In this document: positions 1 to 7,144 of the stretch, piece by piece
Layout of the letters: the number at the start of each line of letters is the position of its first letter
How positions within the stretch are numbered: position 1 is the stretch's first letter
From: Euryarchaeota archaeon UBA52
GTDB lineage: Archaea > Thermoplasmatota > Poseidoniia > Poseidoniales > Thalassarchaeaceae
Direction: 5' to 3'
Assembly: GCA_002505455.1 (NCBI GenBank)
Contig: DAVB01000036.1
Span: forward strand, 1,468-22,408
Length of the DNA stretch: 20,941 nt
Program-made: the position numbers and the translations under genes
The notes under the pieces: model-generated
What the model saw: the letters and a program-made list of their open reading frames with translations, nothing else
What the model was told of the DNA's origin: nothing
Database searches by the model: none

Positions 1-605
1 GCCCAGAAATGAGGGGGCGTCCACAGGAATATCAGAGCCACCATGTAGTATGGGACAAAACTTCCAGCATCCAAAGATGAGATAATCAATGGCACTACTC
101 CAGACCAATCCAGAGAAGCTGGACCCGAGGCGACCCACCACCCTATCAGGGGAGGCGTTGATCCAGCAAGACCTCCAATAACTATGTTCTGAACAGTGCT
201 CCTTTTGAGCCATATCGTGTACACGAAGACATAGAAAAGAATACTAAAAGCAGCCCAGAACGCTGCAATCTCGCCCCCCATCAATGTGAACCAAACAACA
301 CCAGTTAAGGAAATTGACACTCCAAAAAGAAGAGCCCAGTTTGCGCTGATAACTCCTGATGGAATGGGGCGATTACTCGTACGCTTCATTTTTGGATCTA
401 TGTCACGATCGTACCACATGTTAATCGCATTCGCGCCTCCTGCTGTTAGATAACCGCCCAAGACGGTTACCCCCACTGATTCCAGGGTATGACTGATGCT
501 GGGCCTGGTATCAAGGGTCAGATCGTGTATCAGAACAGCGCACACTGCAGTGACTTGCAGGAGTACCACTACCCCCGGCTTCGTCAATCGAAGCCATGCC
601 ATCAT
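1..605 (-). CDS. ctaB: Protoheme IX farnesyltransferase (heme O synthase), 3' end outside window
   Basis: Membrane UbiA-family prenyltransferase that adds a farnesyl group to heme B to make heme O, the precursor of heme A for terminal oxidases. My reading of the minus strand from 605 gives an N-terminus MMAWLRLTKPGVVVLLQVTA, the typical CyoE/CtaB opening. It is followed by the prenyl-diphosphate/Mg-binding motif NMWYDRDIDPKMKRT with downstream NRPIPSG (around 350-425), and by YTIWLKRSTVQNIVIGG plus PPLIGWW (around 140-220), another family hallmark. The frame stays open to the left edge, so about 200 N-terminal residues are present and the C-terminus is missing. A GGGGGAG ribosome-binding site lies 9 bases before the ATG, and another in-frame ATG follows directly. 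It starts 22 bases after the ctaA stop, so the two heme A genes form one operon. Identity is certain; only the C-terminal end is unseen. Confidence 0.95.
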   Translation of the reverse strand, partial: MMAWLRLTKPGVVVLLQVTAVCAVLIHDLTLDTRPSISHTLESVGVTVLGGYLTAGGANAINMWYDRDIDPKMKRTSNRPIPSGVISANWALLFGVSISLTGVVWFTLMGGEIAAFWAAFSILFYVFVYTIWLKRSTVQNIVIGGLAGSTPPLIGWWVASGPASLDWSGVVPLIISSLDAGSFVPYYMVALIFLWTPPHFW

Positions 606-614
606 GATTGCCGA

Positions 615-621
615 CTCCCCC
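615..621 (-). promoter_or_regulatory. Ribosome-binding site of ctaB
   Basis: The minus strand reads GGGGGAG here, 9 bases before the ATG at 605. The site supports that start over any upstream in-frame codon and shows that ctaB is translated from its own Shine-Dalgarno within the polycistronic message. Confidence 0.6.
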
Positions 622-627
622 TTGAGC

Positions 628-1728
628 CTATGAAGAGATACCATCGGGAATGGACGTCATATCTTCTCGACTCGCGATCCAGATAGTCGCAAGAATAAGG
701 AATGAAATGGACCCAACCAGCAGGTGCAGAAGTGATAGAACTTCCCAGAATGAATTGGTGCCCGGATCATATGATATCACATACAGGCCACCCAGTAATC
801 CATTGAATAGGAAAACGCTAGTGGCAAGAGTTACCCATTGTGCCAACCTTCTCGACCCAGGCTCGAATGAAACACGTTTCCAAGTTGTAAATGAAGCAAT
901 GAGAAGCGCAACTCCTTCCAACGCCACGATCGTGCGATGAATTATCTGTGAATCAGTCGCAATGTCATCTACTGGAATCAGTAATTCGCCATGACACAGC
1001 GGCCAACTTTCAGAAATCCCTGCTACGCCGCACCCATAATTCGCACCGTCTGTCGTGGAGACATAAACTCCGATAAACACGGCTGAAAGAGCGCCTACCG
1101 ATGATAATGCAACCATTCTTCTCTGTTTCGAGTTTGCATGTATCTTCATCGCTTCAGGCGTCTTCCCCGTCTCTCTCCAACGTGACAAAAGTAACCACAA
1201 TATGCACAGGGTGAATGCCAAGGCGCTTACCAGGTGCAAAGCAACCGACCAATGTTCGTTGTCCATTCTGACCGTAAGCCATCCAAGGAATCCTTGCCAA
1301 ATTATCAGAATAAGACCCAAAAGACCCGCATTCCTAACTTGCCTATCTGTACTTTGAACACGGGTACAGACCCAAAGCAGAAGCATCATCGGACCTAGTA
1401 ACGCGCCTGCAAGAAGTCGATGGAACCATTCAGTAAAAATCTCGAAAGTAGTGTATCTGTGTTGCGCCCCGCGCGAATCTTCCTCTTCCGGATTCTCTTC
1501 CCACCACGCCCCCTGCTCTTCTTCAGAGACATCAAACCCCCATGTTCCGAAGCAGGTGGGCCAATCAGGACAGGATTCTCCAGCGTCGTATATACGAATC
1601 ATCCCGCCCATCGTAATGACTGATCCGGTGACAGCTAGAACGACTATCGACAGAGTGGTAATCGGGACGCGCTCTGCGTAATCTCTTGCTCCCGCACGAA
1701 CCCGCTTGACGAAGCCCCCAGTCTCCAT
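628..1728 (-). CDS. ctaA: Heme A synthase (COX15/CtaA family)
   Basis: Integral membrane monooxygenase that oxidises the C8 methyl of heme O to the formyl group of heme A. In the 366-residue form there are about eight membrane segments arranged as two similar halves. Heme-ligand histidines are seen at 103 (EWFHRLLAG), 165 (LHLVSAL), 264 (IHRTIVALE) and 335 (LHLLVGS). The glutamate before the first histidine, at 100, matches the conserved Glu of the first outer loop. Both halves carry a cysteine pair, C53/C59 (CPDWPTC) and C233/C245. The first outer loop has an unusually acidic insert at about 67-88. A TTG at 1758 would add ten residues directly abutting the rpoK stop. I prefer the ATG at 1728, which has GGTGGGGA just upstream, but the choice is uncertain. 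It lies between rpoK and ctaB in one operon. Confidence 0.93.
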   Translation of the reverse strand: METGGFVKRVRAGARDYAERVPITTLSIVVLAVTGSVITMGGMIRIYDAGESCPDWPTCFGTWGFDVSEEEQGAWWEENPEEEDSRGAQHRYTTFEIFTEWFHRLLAGALLGPMMLLLWVCTRVQSTDRQVRNAGLLGLILIIWQGFLGWLTVRMDNEHWSVALHLVSALAFTLCILWLLLSRWRETGKTPEAMKIHANSKQRRMVALSSVGALSAVFIGVYVSTTDGANYGCGVAGISESWPLCHGELLIPVDDIATDSQIIHRTIVALEGVALLIASFTTWKRVSFEPGSRRLAQWVTLATSVFLFNGLLGGLYVISYDPGTNSFWEVLSLLHLLVGSISFLILATIWIASREDMTSIPDGISS

Positions 1729-1758
1729 GTCCCCACCGAGACAGCGCACCTGCTTCAA

Positions 1759-2034
1759 TCACTCGTTGTCAGCAACTTCAACATCGATCGGTATTCGATC
1801 AGTTTCATATTCGAGGGTTGCAATCTTGAGCGGATCAAGGACGAAGCGAACTTTCGCTTCCTCGGTTCCATAAAGTTGGATAAGCTCATGCATGAATGCC
1901 TCACGGAGCTCTTCTTCAGAGACATAGAGAGGAGCACCCATGCTAATTTGAAGGGCTCGAGCGCCGAGAATGCGAGCTTTCTCAAACCTAGTATGTGTTC
2001 GAGGCATGGTTCCAGCCGATTGTATGACGCTCAT
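1759..2034 (-). CDS. rpoK: DNA-directed RNA polymerase subunit K (Rpb6/omega homologue)
   Basis: Small archaeal RNA polymerase subunit, counterpart of eukaryotic Rpb6 and bacterial omega, that clamps the largest subunit during assembly. The diagnostic block TRFEKARILGARALQISMGA occupies residues 15-34, and the C-terminal block DPLKIATLEYETDRIPIDVE corresponds to the usual DPIEIA...IPI ending. At 91 residues it is longer than the 55-70 common for archaeal RpoK. The extra length is an insert of about 20 residues between the two blocks and a short N-terminal extension. An internal ATG at 2007 (MPRTHTRFEK) is a possible alternative start, but a GGTG motif 5 bases before 2034 favours the longer form. 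It starts 21 bases after the thiolase stop and is followed by ctaA, so a core transcription subunit sits inside a respiratory/metabolic operon. Confidence 0.93.
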   Translation of the reverse strand: MSVIQSAGTMPRTHTRFEKARILGARALQISMGAPLYVSEEELREAFMHELIQLYGTEEAKVRFVLDPLKIATLEYETDRIPIDVEVADNE

Positions 2035-2055
2035 AAGGGCACCGCCGTCTAATCA

Positions 2056-3216
2056 TCAATCGCGTGAGACCAACATCCCTACTGCATTTCCACCACCGAG
2101 GCACAGTGTGACGATTCCGAGAGCCCCTCCAGTTCTTTCTAGGGCATTCAGCAGGCTCATCAGGCATCTAGCTCCAGAAGCTCCCAAGGGATGACCCATC
2201 GCAATTGCACCCCCATGTACATTGAAACGATCATTATCGATTCCGAAATGCCCTCGTATGCCACAAGATGCTGTAGCGAATGCTTCATTGTGCTCGTAAA
2301 GATCAATATCTCCTGCTTCTAGACCATTTCTTTCCAACAGAGATTGTATGCATGGTATCGGTGCAGACATCACCCTGGATGGCTCAACCCCAGATGTTTC
2401 AAAGTCAACAATTTTGGATATAATCGGCCAACCTTCCCGTTTCGCGGCCTCTTCAGAACAAATCAACAGTGCTGCTGCGCCATCACTCACCTGACTTGAG
2501 TTCCCAGCAGTAACTACTCCTCCATCTAAGAAGGCCGATCCAAGACCGGCGAGGATCTCCATTGTCGAATTATCTCTGATGCCCTCGTCCCTGCTGAGGT
2601 TTGGTATTGTTAGCGCTTCCTTCCCCATCCATCCATTCCGCCATGCGGTCGATGCCCTACTGTGGGATTGAAGTGCATACTCGTCGGCGTCAGATCTCGA
2701 TACTCGTTCCTCAATAGCGATGGTTTCTCCAGTAATACCCATCGACTCACCGCTAAACGCGTCTCTCAATCCATCATGCTGCATTATCGATACAAGACTT
2801 GAGTATTCTACAGACTTCCCTTTAGATACATTACCGGCTATCATCGGAGCATTCGACATGGACTCCATCCCGCCTGCCACCAAGATCTCGGACCGCCCTG
2901 CTTCAATTTCCGATGCAGCTATCATGACTGCCTTCAATGAGGAGCCACATACCTTGTTCAGGGTGGTGGCAGGGGTCTTCAGGGGGAGCCCTGCACCCAT
3001 CGCGGCTTGTCTAGCTGGGGCCTGCCCGGCACCCGCCTGAAGGACCATCCCCATGTATACTCCATCAACAACTCCCGACCCAGGGGGTATGTCCATTGAA
3101 TCTAACAATCCAGATATTGCCATCGTGCCTAGCTGTACGGCGGAATATTCCGAGAGACTGCCCCTATACTTGCCAAAGGGGGTACGAGCATAACCCGCAA
3201 TCACTGCCACTGCCAC
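2056..3216 (-). CDS. Thiolase / acetyl-CoA C-acetyltransferase
   Basis: Two-step Claisen condensation or cleavage between acetyl-CoA and acetoacetyl-CoA or 3-ketoacyl-CoA; cytoplasmic. All catalytic elements of a bacterial-type thiolase are visible: nucleophilic cysteine near residue 90 (NKVCGSSLKA), HNEAFA near 308-313, GHPLGASG near 340-347 and the second catalytic cysteine near 371 (CLGGGNAVG). The length of 386 residues is normal for this family and longer than the archaeal SCPx-like thiolases, which lack part of this layout. SMGITGE near 158-164 resembles the HMGITAE of biosynthetic thiolases, so acetoacetyl-CoA formation is plausible, but fatty or amino acid breakdown cannot be excluded. 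The start is GTG with GGGGAGG three bases upstream. A second in-frame GTG two codons later has better spacing. It is the second gene of the minus-strand operon, 69 bases after tryptophan dioxygenase. Confidence 0.93.
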   Translation of the reverse strand: MAVAVIAGYARTPFGKYRGSLSEYSAVQLGTMAISGLLDSMDIPPGSGVVDGVYMGMVLQAGAGQAPARQAAMGAGLPLKTPATTLNKVCGSSLKAVMIAASEIEAGRSEILVAGGMESMSNAPMIAGNVSKGKSVEYSSLVSIMQHDGLRDAFSGESMGITGETIAIEERVSRSDADEYALQSHSRASTAWRNGWMGKEALTIPNLSRDEGIRDNSTMEILAGLGSAFLDGGVVTAGNSSQVSDGAAALLICSEEAAKREGWPIISKIVDFETSGVEPSRVMSAPIPCIQSLLERNGLEAGDIDLYEHNEAFATASCGIRGHFGIDNDRFNVHGGAIAMGHPLGASGARCLMSLLNALERTGGALGIVTLCLGGGNAVGMLVSRD

Positions 3217-3258
3217 GAGCCTCCCCTAGTACCGAGTCGATTTCAATAGTACGGTCAC

Positions 3259-3266
3259 AAAGATAA
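3259..3266 (-). promoter_or_regulatory. Possible TATA-like element ahead of the thiolase-rpoK-ctaA-ctaB genes
   Basis: The 69-base gap between the dioxygenase stop and the thiolase start contains TTATCTTT on the minus strand, roughly 45 bases before the GTG. With an archaeal TATA-to-start distance of about 25 bases this would leave a short leader carrying the GGGGAGG site. Inferred from spacing and AT content only; read-through from the dioxygenase gene is equally possible. Confidence 0.25.
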
Positions 3267-3285
3267 GCGGCAATGATCAGCCCCC

Positions 3286-4371
3286 TTAGTCGGAACCCGA
3301 AGAAAAGCTGTAGAATTCGGGTCTTTCAATCTCTGGCCTAAGTTCCGGTCTGACCAAGACCGTTCGAATACCCCACAAATCCGTGAATACACGATAGGCT
3401 GCTGTAGCATCAAGATAGTCGACGCCAGAAGATCCTCCCGTGCCTACCCTTCTCCCGATAATCCTCTCAACCATTCTTGCATGAGCATGCCTCCATTTCA
3501 CCATGGCCTCTTCGAGTTCTACAACAGCATCTACAAGTGCTCTCGGCCAAGTTAAAAGAGGCAATTCTCGATATGACTCTATGAACAGAAGCCCTGCTCT
3601 TGACCTATCTAACTCACCATCTGGAAGAAGAAACTCCCTCACCTGAGCCCTAGCCCCTTCAAATCTACCTTTAATCGCCTCCGGAGGCATATCGCTAGAT
3701 CGCAGCATAGCCGCCTCTTGATCTTTCGAGTGCCTTTCGAATGCATCCAGATGATCGTTAACATATTTCGAAACGACTGCAGCATCCCCCTCGTCGCCAG
3801 GATTCGAGCCCATGATAGGAGTTCTGCGGACCCACGCCCTCACTGCCTCATGTAGGGAAGGCTTCTCACTGGCACGGATCAGGCGATCAAGAGCATGCTT
3901 CTGAGTCGGATCTCTTTCTGCAATTTTCTTAAATTGAAGAAGCGGGTCAAAATTAGAACCCCTCATTTCGGGTGTCAGCCCAAGAACAATTTCCAATTCC
4001 CTCATCTGATACGATTCAAAACCTGATGCCGTCCCAAGTCCATCTCTGAAAGCAAGGAAGCCCTGAGGAGTGAGAGTTTCAAGAACGCCCCACTGGTGAG
4101 CCATTAATTGGAATATCTCAGTTATGCGGCGCATCCCGTGGACGCAGGATGGAATCGCCTCTTCTGGTACTGAGGAGGCCCCCAACTCATCTCGAACTCC
4201 TTCCAATTCTTTGATGACTTGCTTGAACCATAACTCAAACGTCTGATGGACGATGATGAAGTGCATTTCATCTCTCGAGACTCCTCTATCATCGCCCTGT
4301 AGCTGTAGTAAACGATCCAACTCAAGATAGGTCCCGTAGGTCCAATTGCCAGCGGGCTTGTCTCCGGCCAT
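3286..4371 (-). CDS. kynA: Tryptophan 2,3-dioxygenase
   Basis: Cytoplasmic heme enzyme that opens the indole ring of L-tryptophan with O2 to give N-formylkynurenine, the first step of the kynurenine route. Family landmarks: YGTYLELDRLLQLQ at 12-25, DEMHFIIVHQTFELWFKQV at 34-52 with the substrate-binding histidine at 42, and near the C-terminus WRHAHARMVERIIG (293-306), where H297 is the expected proximal heme ligand. GTGGSSGVDYL follows at 310-320, the loop that closes over the substrate. At 361 residues it is full length and falls between the short bacterial and long animal forms. It is the first gene of the minus-strand group and is divergent from the acetyltransferase. No kynurenine formamidase or kynureninase is in the window, so the fate of the product is not shown here. 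Bacterial origin by transfer is likely but unproven. Confidence 0.95.
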   Translation of the reverse strand: MAGDKPAGNWTYGTYLELDRLLQLQGDDRGVSRDEMHFIIVHQTFELWFKQVIKELEGVRDELGASSVPEEAIPSCVHGMRRITEIFQLMAHQWGVLETLTPQGFLAFRDGLGTASGFESYQMRELEIVLGLTPEMRGSNFDPLLQFKKIAERDPTQKHALDRLIRASEKPSLHEAVRAWVRRTPIMGSNPGDEGDAAVVSKYVNDHLDAFERHSKDQEAAMLRSSDMPPEAIKGRFEGARAQVREFLLPDGELDRSRAGLLFIESYRELPLLTWPRALVDAVVELEEAMVKWRHAHARMVERIIGRRVGTGGSSGVDYLDATAAYRVFTDLWGIRTVLVRPELRPEIERPEFYSFSSGSD

Positions 4372-4465
4372 GGCTACCGAGAGACGCTACACCTTATCAG
4401 TTGAGTCCGCCATCTACCGATCTATACACGCCGAATCAACTTACCACGGCATTCATATCCTCTAG
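4372..4465. promoter_or_regulatory. Divergent promoter region between tryptophan dioxygenase and acetyltransferase
   Basis: This 94-base gap separates two genes transcribed away from each other, so it must hold both promoters. The plus strand has CTATACAC at 4422-4429, about 40 bases before the acetyltransferase ATG. Its complement reads GTGTATAG about 45-50 bases before the dioxygenase ATG. Either could act as a TATA element. No clear operator-like palindrome was found. Confidence 0.4.
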
Positions 4466-5041
4466 ATGCAACCATATGACGTGATTTACATCCCAGATGC
4501 TATTCCAGTGTCTGAAGATCTCAATCTAAGGGCTGCTCGGCCCGATGATGCACCTGAACTGTTCAGAGTAGTCAACAAAAATAGAAAATTCTTGAGGAAA
4601 CATCTACCCTGGCTCGATGATACAAACAGCATATCTGACGAGACTGACTTCATCCTTGACCAGTCCGAGAAGGCCAGTCGAATGGAGGCCTTGTTATTGC
4701 TGCTTGAATATGGCAATGAAATCGTGGGAACTCTGAGCATCAATCGAATCGATCATGGAAATAGGACTGCTTGGATAGGCTATTGGCTAGACGAGGAACA
4801 TTGCGGAAATGGCCTGATGACTAGATCGGTAGGCGCATTGGTAGATGTTCTACTGAACGCCTGCGCATTTCATCGAGTTGTGATAGAAGCGGGCATCGAT
4901 AATCTGCCCTCCAGAGCCATACCCGAGAGGCTAGGCTTTCGGAAAGAAGGTGTGAGTGTGGAGAGAGAATGGCTTTATGATCATTGGATAGATATTGTTC
5001 AATATGCTATGACCGCTAGAGAATGGAATAATGGCGATTAA
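4466..5041 (+). CDS. GNAT-family N-acetyltransferase, RimJ/RimL type
   Basis: Acetyl-CoA-dependent N-acetyltransferase of the RimJ/RimL branch, whose members acetylate protein N-termini, ribosomal proteins or small amines. The substrate here cannot be named. The 191-residue protein has the family layout: LRAARPDDAPELFRVVNKNR at 21-40, HLPWLDD at 46-52 (as in RimL relatives), the central strand EIVGTLSINRID at 85-96, WIGYWLDEEHCGNGLMT at 103-119 with the acetyl-CoA pyrophosphate loop around H112-G116, and the closing NLPSRAIPERLGFRKEG at 146-162. This last motif is the usual NxxSxxxxEKLGF with a proline variant. No Shine-Dalgarno precedes the ATG, so the message may be leaderless or nearly so. 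It stands alone between divergent and convergent neighbours and overlaps the end of rqcH by 3 bases. Confidence 0.88.
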   Translation: MQPYDVIYIPDAIPVSEDLNLRAARPDDAPELFRVVNKNRKFLRKHLPWLDDTNSISDETDFILDQSEKASRMEALLLLLEYGNEIVGTLSINRIDHGNRTAWIGYWLDEEHCGNGLMTRSVGALVDVLLNACAFHRVVIEAGIDNLPSRAIPERLGFRKEGVSVEREWLYDHWIDIVQYAMTAREWNNGD

Positions 5042-7122
5042 GCCTTCAGAAGCCCGTGGTCCATCAAATCACAATTTCCCGACGGAAGCGCAGCAAGTAC
5101 TTCGCCATGATCGAGCCCTGTAGCTTTCGATATACGCCTTGCAACGTCTTCTTTCTTCTCTCTCCCAGGAGTTATCTCCACCCAACGATCACATAAATTG
5201 CCAATCGCAGATACGGAGCCAGGCACAGGCATTGGGATACCATTAACGGTCCCCAGTCCGATTGCCATTTTCAATACCAGATCGCGATGCCATCCCCTGT
5301 TGCCCCGTACTACGAACGACCCTCTTCCAAGTGCCTCTCCACTTTCTGTGGCCTTGCTTACCTGGGAGGGCCGAACATGGAACGCTGTCGCAGCTGCCGA
5401 ACCAGCCCCCCATGCTCTTGACCAGCATGCTGCCAACGCTGCAGCCTCTTCTTTCTCATCTTCTGGGAGCATCTGAAGGTCTTCGGGAGCCCCGTCTATG
5501 GACTGTACAATCCTGAAATTACAAACTCCCTCTGAAACGATGCCTTCATCTTCTCCCAGTTCCAAACCATCTACCCTCTTGAGAGCACATGAGGCCGCTC
5601 CATGGAGATCGGCATGAAGATAGAGATCTCCTGTTGAAAGGTGCTTTTTCACGACCGCATCGTTACCACGGGCATCTCTCCCGCCCACCATCAACCTGCC
5701 CGGGCCCACAATGCCCCATCGATAGCGTTCAAACCAAAATCTCCTAGTTCTACGCACCGATGATACCTTGCCCTTATTACGCTCTTTTTCAGCTTTGGAA
5801 GAAATCTTCTTTTGTTCGCTTTCCGTTTTCTGCAGTGCCTTTCTAGCCCCTTCTGCCTTGGCCTTCAGCGTATGTGCCCGTTCGAAGTAATCTTGAGCAC
5901 TCTGATGCACCGTACCCTCTATCGAAATCAGCACCTCTTGACCAGGCTCACCGTTTGAATCAGGTAAGAGAACCTTTGCGTTTTTGCTGGCTGGATCAAT
6001 CTCTGAGATCCATTTTGAATTGGATGCTTGCTCTGATGTCAAAGACCATCCAACCTTCGATACTTGTTGTTCGATCTGGGATCTTATCTCTTCAAGATGG
6101 ACCCATTCTTCGAGCATGGATGACCCCTTCTTCTGGAATACCGAAGCTTCTTCTACGAACGACTCTATCCCCTCTCGTTGTTGGTGGGCTCTCCGAGCCA
6201 GCCTGTCATCATCTCTACCGCCTTCTTCTTCTAGCACTGCTTCTTCCACTCTTCTGGCCAGAGCCTTTGCATCATATTCCCCATAAATTGAGTCAATGGC
6301 TGCACATAGGGACTTGACAGCCTCCCTGACCAGACCTTCCCCAGGTGAATGAGTAAATGGGGAGAATAACTTGTTTGAGCCCTCTTCATGTTCAGACCAC
6401 ACTGAACCTTCCCCTATTCTGTCAGACTCTTCCATGAGCGTTTGAATGGTCACTATAAGCGAGGAGAGCTCCTTTTCGCCAAGGTCTGAGATTGAAGAAC
6501 GCGGATCAATATCTGAAATTCTACAGACCAATTCCGCATACCTCCTCCCGAGATTCACCCTCCCAGCGAGGGTACGCTCCAAATCCCGGTCGCCTTCTCT
6601 GAAAAGATCCGACAATCCCTTCTCATCAAGCGTACGGGGATCCGTAGCCGAGGGGGGCGGAGCGTAACGCTCTCCTCTTTTCAGCACCCGGCTGCTGTAG
6701 GCTGCACTGGTGAGCGGTTGGATGATTACATCTTCATGATCAACCAGGATCGCATTACCGTCTCTGAACATCTCGATAACAAGTGAAATCTTTCCTCGCC
6801 CATGCTCAAAATCAAGTCTAAGAACTCTATCAAATCCTATCTGGAGAACTCCAATCAATCGTGCGTTCCCGAGATATTTCCTCAAAGTCATTGCAAATGA
6901 AGAGGGATTCTGGGGCATAGGTCGATCGCGTTCAGAGAGATAGACCCTCTTACCTCTGACGATTACAAGATCTATCGGACTAGAGCCGCTTTTCTTCATC
7001 CTGAGGACAACCTGCTCATAGTGCGGCTGGTATGCCTTCTGAGCACGTGCGCCAACCAGTTGCTCAAGTTCGACGCGCACTCTCGCCACATCAAACGCAG
7101 ACATCGCGATTTCAGATACCAT
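5038..7122 (-). CDS. rqcH: NFACT-family ribosome quality control protein RqcH (Rqc2/NEMF homologue)
   Basis: Binds 50S-peptidyl-tRNA complexes left by stalled translation; bacterial homologues recruit tRNA-Ala to add C-terminal alanine tails. I start at the ATG at 7122 (694 residues), where GAGGGGGG lies 5 bases upstream and the protein begins like the family (MSAFDVARVRVELEQLVGAR). Upstream in-frame sequence to 7269 reads into the rhomboid 3' end and looks non-coding. NFACT-N spans about 1-200 and includes the FDR triad at 97-99, equivalent to the Asp-Arg pair needed for tailing. A helix-hairpin-helix-like and long charged coiled-coil region follows at about 270-480, then NFACT-R at about 500-640 (FWFERYRWGIVGPGRLMVGG, HLSTGDLYLHADLHGA, the AWGAGSAAA and HVRPSQVSK region). 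It is 22 bases downstream of the rhomboid gene in the same direction and converges on the acetyltransferase. Confidence 0.93.
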   Translation of the reverse strand: MVSEIAMSAFDVARVRVELEQLVGARAQKAYQPHYEQVVLRMKKSGSSPIDLVIVRGKRVYLSERDRPMPQNPSSFAMTLRKYLGNARLIGVLQIGFDRVLRLDFEHGRGKISLVIEMFRDGNAILVDHEDVIIQPLTSAAYSSRVLKRGERYAPPPSATDPRTLDEKGLSDLFREGDRDLERTLAGRVNLGRRYAELVCRISDIDPRSSISDLGEKELSSLIVTIQTLMEESDRIGEGSVWSEHEEGSNKLFSPFTHSPGEGLVREAVKSLCAAIDSIYGEYDAKALARRVEEAVLEEEGGRDDDRLARRAHQQREGIESFVEEASVFQKKGSSMLEEWVHLEEIRSQIEQQVSKVGWSLTSEQASNSKWISEIDPASKNAKVLLPDSNGEPGQEVLISIEGTVHQSAQDYFERAHTLKAKAEGARKALQKTESEQKKISSKAEKERNKGKVSSVRRTRRFWFERYRWGIVGPGRLMVGGRDARGNDAVVKKHLSTGDLYLHADLHGAASCALKRVDGLELGEDEGIVSEGVCNFRIVQSIDGAPEDLQMLPEDEKEEAAALAACWSRAWGAGSAAATAFHVRPSQVSKATESGEALGRGSFVVRGNRGWHRDLVLKMAIGLGTVNGIPMPVPGSVSAIGNLCDRWVEITPGREKKEDVARRISKATGLDHGEVLAALPSGNCDLMDHGLLKA

Positions 7123-7127
7123 ATCCG

Positions 7128-7135
7128 CCCCCCTC
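7128..7135 (-). promoter_or_regulatory. Ribosome-binding site deciding the rqcH start
   Basis: The minus strand reads GAGGGGGG 5 bases before the ATG at 7122. Together with the loss of family similarity upstream, it fixes the rqcH start there and not at the longer open frame beginning at 7269. Confidence 0.6.
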
Positions 7136-7144
7136 ACACGGTCC

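Noticed and set aside
489..940. Small plus-strand open frames opposite ctaB and ctaA
   Set aside because: They are antisense shadows; the minus strand there encodes clearly recognised heme biosynthesis proteins.
5874..6317. A 147-residue plus-strand frame opposite rqcH
   Set aside because: It lies antisense to the coiled-coil part of rqcH, with Leu/Ser-rich composition typical of a shadow and no homology I can recognise.
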